From Neostapfia colusana (lineage: Eukaryota > Streptophyta > Magnoliopsida > Poales > Poaceae), in contig JASWHV010000018.1 in assembly GCA_030760725.1 (NCBI GenBank), forward strand, positions 25,824,273 through 25,888,272: a stretch of DNA of 64,000 nucleotides, in the 5' to 3' direction. Each line of letters opens with the position of its first letter. Position 1 is the first letter of the stretch. A program made the translations under genes and the position numbers. A model generated the notes under the pieces. The model was not told the DNA's origin. It searched no databases and saw only the letters and a list, made by a program, of their open reading frames with translations. Positions 8,723 through 18,808 of this stretch are shown here, one piece after another.

Positions 8723-9303
8723 AGATGTACCACGTTTTGGTGGATGGCGGGGCTGGACTGAACATCATCAGTCGCGCAGCCTTCCAGAAGCTGCAGATCC
8801 CGATGGCCAAGCTCGCCCCATCAAGCCCGTTCTCAGGGGTAGGGCCGGGACAGGTCGTTCCCTACGGCCACATCAGCCTCCCGGTGACCTTTGGGGCACC
8901 GGACAGCTACCGGACAGAGTACGTTCTGTTCGACGTGGCCGAGATTGACCTCCCCTTCAACGCCATAATCGGCAGGCCAGCCCTGTACCGATTCATGGCA
9001 GTAGCCCACTACGGCTACCTTGTCTTGAAGATACCTACACCAACAGGCGTCCTCAAGGTTTGTGGAGACCGTGCTGCTGCAGTGTTAGCCTTGGAAAAGC
9101 TCCAGGCGCTTACAGCAACTAGAGCGCCAACCCTCGGCAGCGCAGAACCAAACCAGCTCCACCCAAGTGCACGCCACCGTGCCTCTACCACAGCACCCCA
9201 CGTGCAATCCCTCGATGAGGACGACGTCCCCACAAGGCTCTTCCGAATCAGCGCCGATGCCACCCAGACCACCCGGGTAGCCGGGGGCCTGGATAGCAAA
9301 TAG
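8635..9303 (+). pseudogene. Aspartic protease region of Y (downstream of frameshift)
   Basis: The frame continuing the gag of X is open here to the TAG at 9303. It contains VDGGAGLNIIS, the active-site segment of Tat-type retropepsins (DGG in place of the common DTG/DSG). Further on are FNAIIGRPALYRFMAVAHYGYL and a hydrophobic C-terminal half typical of these proteases. It would cleave Gag-Pol. In Y it can be made only if the single-base loss near 8634 is bypassed. The homologous protease of X is interrupted by H at the codons after LISRA. Confidence 0.75.
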
Positions 9304-10249
9304 GAAGGCGCGCTCGTTGCCCCCTCCGGCACAATGTCGATGTGCTGCATGACAGCCGTCGCGGAGGCCAGAGATCCCTAGGGAGGTGATTGAGCACTAC
9401 TTAAAGGTCTTTCCCGACGTCCAGCCGTCCGACAAGACGGAGAGTCCGCCGCCCCCGGTGCTTGGCGAACCGTGTTGTTGTCCCGAAGGCCAGCGAGAAG
9501 CTCCGGAAGCGCATCGACTACACCAGCCTCAATAAGGCATGCCCTAAAGACCTATTTTCTCTCCCTATGATAGACCAAATAGTAGACTCGATGCCAGGCT
9601 GCGATATGCTGTGCTTCCTAAATGCTTACTAGCGCTCCCACCAGACCCCTCTGTATGGAGTAGTTGAAGGGCACCCTTTACCACAGTAGTCGCCCTGTAC
9701 TGTTATGCCCCTATGCCTTATGACCTAAGGAATGCTCTCCCTACCTTCGTACGTGCAATGCACAAGGCCTTAGGAGAGCTAATGGGAGACTCAGTTGGGG
9801 TGTGTGTCGAAGGCATTGATTGTCAAGATCAGACAGGGTTCCTCCCTACTACATAACCTGGCCTTAGTCTTTGTCCGCCCGACAAACGCAAGAGAATACC
9901 CTCTGGAAAACCCTTAGAATACCTGGCCTCACGCCGAGGAGCTGAGGCTAACCCAGAGAGGGTCAAAGCCATTGGCGCGAAGACCAGAAATTCGCGGGAC
10001 CCCTAGCTACGCCAAGTCGGTTTATGCCGGGGTTAGCAAAGCGAAGCTTCTCTAAAGCCCCTACGTAAATCCGGACAGAAGCCCCCGAGCACGAAGAGCA
10101 TCTCCTGCTCTGCATCACGGCGATGGCTGCAGAAGTGAGTGTGGTCCTCACCGCAGAGTGGCTGGACCCCATACCACCGTAACCTGTTTCGCTACCAAGA
10201 AGCAAGTACCAAAAAACCCCGGAGGCCCAAACCGGACCTTAGATCGCCG

Positions 10250-10400
10250 ACACAACCTTCCGGAGGACCAGCAGGACCTCCCGGAGGTGCAACAGGACCC
10301 CCCCCCCCGGAGGCCCAACAGGACCTCCCGGACTCCCAAATGGGACCCCCCGGAGCTCCCGGGACATCAGCGGAGCTTCCCGGAAGGTCCAAAGCAGCCT
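10250..10400 (+). repeat. Gly/Pro-rich micro-repeat in the RNase H region of Y
   Basis: Degenerate 12-18 bp units of the type GGACCTCCCGGA repeat here, with an 11-C run at 10298-10308. Read in one frame they give a collagen-like GPP/GPxG pattern. X has the counterpart on the minus strand at 30345-30500. The repeat replaces normal RNase H sequence upstream of the conserved C-terminal NAAKWAVEL segment. Confidence 0.6.
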
Positions 10401-10417
10401 GGGGACCTCCGAGTATC

Positions 10418-10422
10418 GAGCA
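10418..10422. other. Target site duplication GAGCA of C1 (left)
   Basis: GAGCA at 10418-10422 matches 22851-22855. The homologous unsplit sequence of X (minus strand near 30297) carries GAGCA once in the same context, confirming the insertion point. Confidence 0.95.
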
Positions 10423-13400
10423 TGACACGACCCCATTGGTCCTGTCGAGCCAGGATCACGCTGAGGGGTGCTGCGTTGCACAGCACCGTATAACACACGT
10501 CAAAGGTACAAAGCGGAAGCGGAAGTTTTATTACATAAGCAAGTTTATGAACATGTTTACATCAAAATAAGTTTAGTCTACTCGCGGGCGTAGACTAAGC
10601 ATCAAGTGCACGTTCAGCCCTCGAACGTGTCCTTGCTAGCACACACGCACACTAACTCTGCGGCGTGCATGACTCCCACTCGACGGGGTTCCCCTCCTCG
10701 GGTTCCGTCTCCTCTTCGGGAGTCCCTTCCTCATAGAACCCTGCAAAAAGCTTCAAACACAAGCAGTGAGCACGAAGGCTCAGCAAGTCTGACCCGTCTC
10801 ACCTAAACATGGAACTTCTACATGTGGGTAATGGGTTACATGAGGTAAAAATCATTTGCAAGGACTCGCCTAATTAGTAGAACCTTACTTTCAAGTTTTA
10901 GCAGCAGGTTGTGGAGAACCTTACGCTAAGGCACATGAGAGAGCCGCAATCAAACAAGAAATGCATTTCTCTCATGTACTTTGCCCAAAGTTGAAAAGAA
11001 CTTTAGTTAGCTCTAAGCTACAGCATATCATTAACAATCAATGTCCAGCTTTCAATCAGCAACATTTTAACATGTGACTAGCCTGTTCTTTCTACGTCAC
11101 GGTACAGTGAACAAGTGGTACTCACTGACCGCGAGGGACGGTGATTATAATCTATTTACACCTGCAGGGTTACCCGAACAACCCGTCACGTACGCCCGTA
11201 CTCAATGTTGCCTACAACAACCATCACGGACGCCGTACGCGACTACCTTTCACCCGTTAGCCAAATATTGAACCGGTCCCATCGTCCCGAGCAAGAGGTC
11301 TCTGCACGCGCATCTCCGTGCCGCCAGCCGATTTACACCTCGAGCTCTCAACCTACCCTCTGAACAACGGGCAATGCCTCAATACCAAGCTACCCGAGTT
11401 ACATCAGTTTCCCGGTTCCCATATAGCCGGTAGGTCTTCGGTACTGTTCTAGCTTGTTCAACAGGCCCGCACACGGCTCGGTCCTCAATCGACACAAGCG
11501 GAGCTACAGCACACAGGCCCCAAAGTCCTGCTGCCCTTACCTTCCGCTTGGTCTCATTTTCTTATCATGTGTTTCATGTGCTATCACTACCCGACTCGAG
11601 TGCCTCTAGCCTATGCTCGCGAGTAGTTCTAACTACTCGACTTGTACCGAATCCTACTCTACCTTAGCATTGCAGTAGCTAACGGGGTTTGCAATCCTAA
11701 ACCCAACCCGTGGCTTTCTTGGCTATGCAGTTGGATTTCCAAACAAGACTCTAATGCACAGAACAAAGGAAACAAGTATGTGCTCAAAACAATAAAAATT
11801 TGTAAAAAGATTAGTGCAAACCGGAGCTTGCCTTGCTGCTCTTGGTCGTAGGCTAGCTGCTCCTCCAGAGTAACGAAGTCTAGGACTTCGGGTTCCTCCT
11901 CGACCATAGCGACTACATGATATAAGAAACATATGTATCAATTTAAATGCATTTGTATTAACTTTGAAGTTGTGAAGTCTATAACCCTTGCTAGACAGAC
12001 CTAATGACTGTGAAACTTTTACTGTGGCTTGGTTACAACCTAAACAGAGATTTGGTCAAGTTTTAGTTGCAGCAAAGGACAATTGAGCCCTCCACAATTA
12101 ATTATGTCCTTGACCTTAATTAAAGGCTTTTACGATGTTCTAAGGATTTTCATGAAACAAACTATGACTTTCTGAAAACTAGATTTTCAGAGGGTTCTAA
12201 TGGAGTTGGTCTCCCTTAATTTGGAAGTCTCTAACTAAAGATATGAGCTAAACAATTTCAGAGAAAACTCTGAAAATGTTTCTGAACATTTTCTATTTTC
12301 TGTGGAACAGTTTTCACTAATCACACCATTAGGTGGATTAAATGAGATCAAATGGATCTGAAATTTTTATGGTAGTTCAAGGATATTTTGGTGAATATCT
12401 CAGCAAAATTTCATGATTTTCCTCCAAAGGATTCTCCAGTTAAAATTCCTAACAGTTTAAACTTTGAGGAATTAATTCTGGATAAATAAGGAATTTCATG
12501 AAGTGAAACTTGATTTTATGGAAAGTACTCAGAGAGCGGAATCCAGCAAAATTTGGTTCACTCAATTTGGAGCTTTCTAGCCAAAGTTATGAGGATTTGA
12601 AGTTTGAAGGAAATCTGAAAATTGGGGAAAAGTTTAAACTCGCGCGTGGGCCCAGGGGACACGCGTCGCACGCCTAGGCGATGGCACATCGCGGTCCACA
12701 AGGATTTTGCGCGCCAGCACACCCGATCCCGGCCGCAGCCGGATCCCGATTCAAAATATCTCCCGCTGACAGCTGGGGTCCACCCCCTTCTTCAACCTCG
12801 CGACACCCGCGCCCCGCCGCCGAGGGATCTCGCCGGAGAGCTCGCCGCCGGCTGCTGTACAGCTCCAAACTTCTCGATTCTGGCCGCCCCTGCCTACTTT
12901 TACTCGGGGAACAGGATTCTAGGGTCAGCTGCTCATGACAATGGCCGGAGCATGGTCGGCGACCAGCCGCCACCTCGGAACAACTTCGATCATGTCGGCT
13001 GACCCCTCTAGCACCTCAGCTACTTGAGAAATCGGTCGGGGAGCATCAGTGGACCTCAGAGAAGGTCGACATGAGCTCGAGGAAGCTCGGGGAAGGCCCG
13101 AAATAGGTCAACACCGTGCGCCTGATGCCGCCCGTTCGTTCCGCCATCAGTAGACCTCGAATTACGCCGGGCACAGAGGTTCTCCGGCCCAGAGTTGTGA
13201 AGGCAACTTGTGCGTTACCGTGTCTAGATCGTGTGAGAGCGGCTTGAGGCCCTCTAATCCTTTCTAGAGCATGAATTAAACAGAATCGTACCCGAAAGTC
13301 GTTCTGCACACAGAAAGGGGGAAAAGTGGAAATTCGCCGCCGGTGAGCAACCACTCGAGCTGTGGCTCGGGGATGAGCAGCACCGGTCACCCGCGCGTCC

Positions 13401-14464
13401 AAGGGTGCCTTGGCTCGGGCGTGACAACGCCCTGGTTGGGCTGTCCACGAGAGCCCGAGGTGCGGCGGTTCGAAGTCCTGAATTTGATCTTTCGGCACAG
13501 CCGATATCACTCGGTTTCAACCGAATTCTAGCAACGGGGAGGACGGAGGAAGGTCTCTAGTACCTTGCTGGGGCTCTGGAGTGGACGGAGGAAGCTGCGA
13601 TCGGCGTTCTCCGATCAAGTCCGAGCTGCGGAAGTTTTCGTCCGGCGCTGAGTTCTTGCGGGGAAGAACGATGGTGCCTCGGCCGAGGAGGGGGCAGGCG
13701 CCTTAAGGAGGCTCTGCACCGCCTCACGCCCGCGCGTGGGCAAGCAGCTGGTGGCGCGGCGGCTGGCCTCGGTGGCGATCACCGCTGCGGCTCGGCGACC
13801 TGAGTGAAAAAGTCTCAGTCGGTTTGATCTGAGCAGTGGCTGACATGTGGGTCCCACCTCCAGTTTTAACCTTTGAAATTTACTCCTAATCACTGTTGTA
13901 AACAGTGAACCCCATACTACCCTTGGCAATTCAAATTATTCACCCATGAGCCATTTGAATTGATCAAAGTTCAAATGAGGTTTGGTTTGAATGAATTTCA
14001 GCACAAGTTCAGTTTGAAATTCAAATAAAGTTTGAATTTCTCCCCCTTAGCTCATGTCAAGATCAACTCCAAATGGAGTGAAAATTGGTGTGTGAGCTCA
14101 CAAAAATGTGCTGAGTAAGAATATGCCTTCCACTTTTAAATTCATGGGATAAAAACAGTTTGAATTTGAATATGGTTTCAAACTGCCCTCTTCCTATCTA
14201 TACCCAAAATGACCTCAAAAAGGTTTTGAATTTGGGCGAAACTTGGCATGGACATCCTTAGCAAAGTGTAGGAGTTTTCATATGTCCAGCCCATCTATAT
14301 CACATGTGGGAAATACCACTTTTGCAATGTGTAAGTTTGTTCTCTAATGAGCATGTTGATAATTGTTACTTGCTCTTCATTTGTGTTCATCATTCTTCCT
14401 CAAATGAGGTGTGTGGTGTGGTGATGAACACTGCAAATGTGTGTCAAAAACTGAGGCCCTTACA
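10423..14464 (-). repeat. 3' LTR of C1
   Basis: A 4042-bp LTR, TGACACGACC to GGCCCTTACA as read on the plus strand. It holds many short spurious ORFs but no conserved coding sequence. It has alternating GC-rich (12640-13860) and AT-rich parts. It is homologous to the LTR of H (31962-33110 with 52662-55536) and is longer than most plant Gypsy LTRs. Confidence 0.92.
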
Positions 14465-14482
14465 TTCCTCCCCCCTTAAAAG
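14465..14482 (-). other. Polypurine tract of C1
   Basis: On the minus strand the sequence CTTTTAAGGGGGGAGGAA stands directly before the TGTAAGGGCC start of the 3' LTR. This is a classical polypurine primer for plus-strand DNA synthesis. Confidence 0.85.
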
Positions 14483-14533
14483 AATCTCGTCCCGAGATTA
14501 TAAGGTGAAAATGAGAGAGAGGACGGTGGAAAA

Positions 14534-17190
14534 TTACCGGATATGCGACGTGAAAAATTCAGGGTAGTTAGTGCGAAGGAATTCTTCGCTCTCCCATGTT
14601 GCTTCGTCCATTGAGTGATTACTCCATAGAACCTTGTAGAACCACAACGTACGGTTGCGTGTGGTTCGGGCCTTTTCATCAATAATCTGCACCGGTTCCT
14701 CCCGATAGGTGAGATCCGGTTGCAGTTCTTCAATGTCTTCCAGCTGAACGGTAGTTGATAGCTTGAGACACTTCCTCAGCTGGGAAATATGAAAGACGTC
14801 GTGCACACCGAAAAGTGCTTCTGGTAACTTCAGCCGGTATGCCACTGATCCACATCTCTCGGTAATCTGAAATGGACCGATGAATCGGGGTGCCAACTTT
14901 CCTCTCACCCCAAATCTGTTTACGCCCTTCATTGGAGATACCCGTAGATATACGTGCCCTCCAACTTCAAATTGTAATGGGCGCCTTCTCCGGTCCGCAT
15001 ACTGTTTCGGTCGGGATTGAGCGGCTTTTAGGTTCACTTGAATCAGTCGAACCTTTTCTTCCGCGTTGTTGACAAGGTCAATCCCGAAGGTAACCCTTTC
15101 ACCAGACTCACACCAGTTCAATGGTGTGCGGCATTTTCTTCCGTATAGCGCCTCGTAGGGCGCCATCTTGATGCTGGCTTGGTACCCATTGTTGTACGAG
15201 AACTCGGCTAACGGCAAGTGATCATACCAATTCTTGCCGTGGTTGATAGCGCAAGCTCGTAGCATGTCTTCTAAGATTTGATTTACCCGCTCCGTTTGCC
15301 CATCCGTCTGCGGGTGGTAGGCTGAACTACGGATCAGCTTCGTCCCCAAGGCAGCGTGTAGCTGCTCCCAAAAACGGGACACAAATAAAGTGCCCCGATC
15401 CGATATGATAGTACGGGGTACGCCGTATAAGCATAGGATCCCTGAGATGTACAGTTCAGCGTACTTCTTGGCGTTGTAGTTGGTGTTGACCGGGATGAAA
15501 TGGGCAACTTTGGTGAGCCGATCGACGATCACCCACACAGAATCATGTTTCTGCAAGGTGGTGGGTAAACCGACGATGAAATCCATGCTCACGTCCTCCC
15601 ACTTCCAGGCAGGAACGCCCAGTGGTTGTAGCAGTCCCTGTTTCCGCATGTGGTCTGCCTTCACCCTTCGACATGTATCACACTCGGACATGTATTTTGC
15701 AGTCTCTCGCTTCATCCGTGTCCACCAAAACTTGCTTCTGAGTTCTTGATACATCTTGTTGCTGCCGGGGTGAATAGAGAGCTTTGATAAGTGAGCCTCA
15801 TCAAAGATCTTCTTCCGTAGTTCCGGGTTACGGGGTACGACGATCCGGTCCTTGAACCATAGGACGCCGTCTCCGTCTTTCCGGAAACATTTCAGCTCCC
15901 CACTATCTACACGTCTCCGCAAATGTGACATGCCCTTGTCATTCTTCTGGGCTGCCTCTATCTCTTCACGGATGGTGGGGATCAAATCTAGGTTGTAGAG
16001 AGCTCCGTACGGAATCACACGTAGTGGTGGTTCGCTCTCTTCCAACAGTGTGATGGTCAGATTGTTGACGTGTGACTTGCGGCTCAGCGCATCTGCCACA
16101 ACGTTTGCCTTGCCCGGATGATAATGGATCTCTATCTCGTAATCCTTTATCAGTTCTAACCATCTTCGTTGCCTCATGTTCAGCTCCTTCTGAGTGAATA
16201 TGTACTTGAGGCTTTTGTGGTCGGTATATAAATGTACGAGGTTACCGAGTAGGTAGTGCCTCCACATTTTTAGTGCAAGTACCACGGCAGCGAGCTCCAA
16301 GTCGTGAGTTGGATAATTCTGCTCATGGTTCCTGAGCTGCCGTGATCCATACACGACCACTCTTCGGTCTTGCATCAGCACACACCCAAGCCCAATGCCG
16401 GATGCATCGCAGTACACATCGAACGGTTTTGTTGTGTCTGGCTGCGCCAAAACCGGTGCTGATGTCAGGTGCTTGACTAAAGCCTTGAATGCTGCTTCAC
16501 ATGCTGGACTCCAAACATATTTGGTAGCCTTCTTCAGCAGCTCCGTCATTGGCTTGGCAATCTTCGAGAAGTTCGGAATGAACCTCCGATAATATCCCGC
16601 GAGTCCGAGGAAACTCCGTACCTCATGAAAAGTTCTCGGGGATTTCCAATTCAGCACTTGCGTGATCTTGCTCGGGTCCGCAGCGATACCCTCCGCTGAG
16701 ATGATATGCCCGAGGAAAGGCACCTGCGATATCCAAAACTCACATTTGCTGAATTTTGCGTATAACTTGTGATCCCGCAGCCGTTGCAAGACTATACGCA
16801 GATGTTTCTTGTGATCTTCCTCCGACTTGGAATATACCAGGATGTCGTCCATGAAGACCACGACAAACTTGTCCAGCTCCGGCATGAATACCGAGTTCAT
16901 TAAGTACATGAAGTGAGCTGGAGCATTGGTGAGGCCGAAGGACATGACCAGGTACTCATAAAGTCCGTACCTCGTCGAGAAAGCCGTCTTCGGAATGTCC
17001 CCAGCCCTTATCTTAATCTGATGGTACCCGGATCTTAAATCCATCTTGGAAAAGATCTTTGCTTCGACCAACTGATCAAACAACATGTCGATCCGTGGCA
17101 ACGGGTACTTGTTCTTGATGGTTACGGCATTTAATGGACGATAGTCCACGCAAAGCCGCAACGTCTCATCCTTCTTCTTTGGCGAAATAC
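14534..17190 (-). CDS. pol: C1 partial polyprotein: RT, RNase H, integrase, chromodomain-like end
   Basis: Open for about 885 codons on the minus strand, entering within RT at KKKDETLRLCVDYRPLN. RT has the FMDD form of the catalytic motif (16841-16855). RNase H has FDVYCDASG, ELAAVV and TDHKSLKY. Integrase has an HHCC finger (HPGSNKMY with CDTCRRVK) and the D-D-E core (MDFIVGL, SDRGTLF, ERVNQI). The C-terminus (KVLWSNHSMDEATWESEE) is chromodomain-like, which places it in the chromoviruses near Tekay/Del. No ATG precedes the RT part, and a stop lies about 40 codons upstream. Gag and protease are missing, so it is not an autonomous coding unit. Frame preservation suggests a fairly recent origin. 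Confidence 0.85.
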
Positions 17191-17309
17191 TGCAGCATCT
17201 GACTATACCCGAAATATTGGAGCATTTGCCACAATGCTTCCGGGTAGCCGCTATGGTCAGAACAGTGGGAAACTACCCACCCGTTCTCCAACTGTTTATC
17301 TGCTGTCAT
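17166..17309 (-). pseudogene. Exon-like 47-codon ORF fused to RT of C1
   Basis: A minus-strand ORF starts at ATG 17309 and ends at TGA 17166. It overlaps the start of the RT frame in a different frame. The ATG follows a clean 3' splice-site pattern, TATATTTTTACAG. Its sequence includes ENGWVVSHCSDHSGYPEALW and a repeated MLQYF motif. I recall no functional family; it resembles unclassified grass retroelement-associated proteins, but that is from memory and unverified. It may be a piece of an accessory ORF or of a captured exon joined to RT by deletion. Confidence 0.5.
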
Positions 17310-17312
17310 CTG

Positions 17313-18792
17313 TAAAAATATATTTGAGAAATGTCAAATATTTATTTAAACAGTAAACTTCTGAGCTATAACATAAGACATGTCATTGAACCCATAAAAC
17401 TTGGAAACATAGTTCAAATTTTAAACAAATTTGACTGTTGATCTGCTGTTCCCATGACAGCCCTGACCAGTTTCCATTTCAACCTGATTTAGGCCAGTTT
17501 AAAAGCAAAACCAATTCTGGAGCTCAACATCAAAGTTAAAGCTAACTTCAATAGATTTCGAGAAAGTGTTTGCTTGGCCTAAGATCTGTCCTGATTCAAA
17601 AGTTATGAGATATCAAAGTTAACATAATTTCTGGAATCAATTGGACAGCACCTCCCTGCTTTAGGTACTGAATTGATCCAAGAATCCCAGTTAATTCTGT
17701 TCCCAATCTGACAAAGCTTTCTGTTACAAAGTCGTAACCCATATCATAAGATTTCCAGAAGTACCTCATTTCCTATTTTTGGATTTTTAAGCAGGAAGTT
17801 ACGCTTAATTTACAGAGAGTTTACAGAGAGTCTTTACCCTGTCCCGTTTTCTGGACAGTTTCAACTCTACTGCATTTTTCGAGTGGTTAAGGGATGAAAC
17901 ACCTCTGGAACTCAACAGAAAAGTTGTAAAGCTCTTCCAAAGCTTTCCAGAAATGTATCATACGACCCTAACCTTGAAAGAACTCAACCTATAACCTCTG
18001 ATTAACTTCAGCCTTGATTGAGCTGAAAACAGAGTGCTCTGTCCTTAACAACCTATAAGTTGAAAACTTGTTAACTTTGAATATCCTGTTCAAGGGAAGG
18101 AATTACATCCAGTTTTACTACTTTGGATCAAAACCTTCAAGTTTTTAAATGAAGTTGTTCATTTAATGGGGTGTGACGTCGATGCGTCACCAGATTATGT
18201 CGGTACTACGTCCTCACAAAGGAAAAACCTATACCGGACTTAGCCGGCTTCGTTAGTTCAGTGGCACTACTCGTCACTCGCACACGGATGCTACACGTCT
18301 ACCGTTTCGTGGTAAGGCTACCTGCAGAAACTCAAACAATCATCAGACTCGGCTGCACACCGAGCCCGGAATCCATACAGTTAGTACACCCGGCCGTCAT
18401 CACTCACCCGGATGTTCTCAAGCCAAACACGCCTTGAGTTACGTGTTCACGTTTCAGACCACGTGACGGGGTCTCCCAAGTTGCACCACGCACACCAGGG
18501 ATAGACGTTGCTCGAATACCCCAAACGACATGAAGAGTCGTAGAGGATATCAAAGCGGGTCGGGTTACCTGCCACCCGTGGGGCTCCACCCTTCAGCTTG
18601 TGCGCACTGGTGGACAGCGCTTACGTGCACCCCCCAAGACATGAACGTCCCGAGATGCACGATTTTCTGACATAACAAATAGGTTAATGTGCCACTTTCT
18701 ATATGCTAATAACATCCTTATACAGGCTACTAACTCGTTCCTCACTGGATTTTTGAAAAAGACGACCTTTGTACTGTGTTAAACCTCAAGCG
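17313..18792 (-). other. C1 internal 5' region, noncoding
   Basis: About 1.5 kb lie between the primer site and the exon-like ORF, where gag should stand. No open frame is conserved. The part nearest the ORF (17313-18170) is AT-rich and intron-like. The part nearest the LTR (18170-18790) is GC-richer and contains the inverted TGACG pair GTGACGTCGATGCGTCAC (18173-18190). This may be the transcribed leader with an intron. Confidence 0.5.
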
Positions 18793-18808
18793 AGCTCTGA
18801 TACCACGC
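18793..18808 (-). other. Primer binding site of C1 (initiator-Met tRNA type)
   Basis: The minus strand reads TGGTATCAGAGCTC a few bases after the 5' LTR end. TGGTATCAGAGC is the standard plant site complementary to the 3' end of initiator-Met tRNA. Confidence 0.9.

Larger units (their letters stand above)
9304..10422 (+). pseudogene. Degraded RT/RNase H of Y
   Basis: Recognisable pieces are the RT start (LRKRIDYTSLNKACPKDLFSLP near 9500-9570), MLCFLNAY followed by TAG at the AYSG motif (about 9628), then NALPTFVRAMHKALGE (about 9730) and NPERVKAI (about 9955). The YxDD region cannot be found in frame. Only about 1.1 kb stands where RT plus RNase H normally needs about 2 kb, so there are large internal deletions as well as stops. 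X carries the same defects (31408-30300), so they predate the split of the two copies. Confidence 0.75.

Noticed and set aside
8345..9350. Minus-strand ORFs opposite the protease of Y
   Set aside because: They overlap a recognised gag/protease frame on the plus strand and have no family match of their own.
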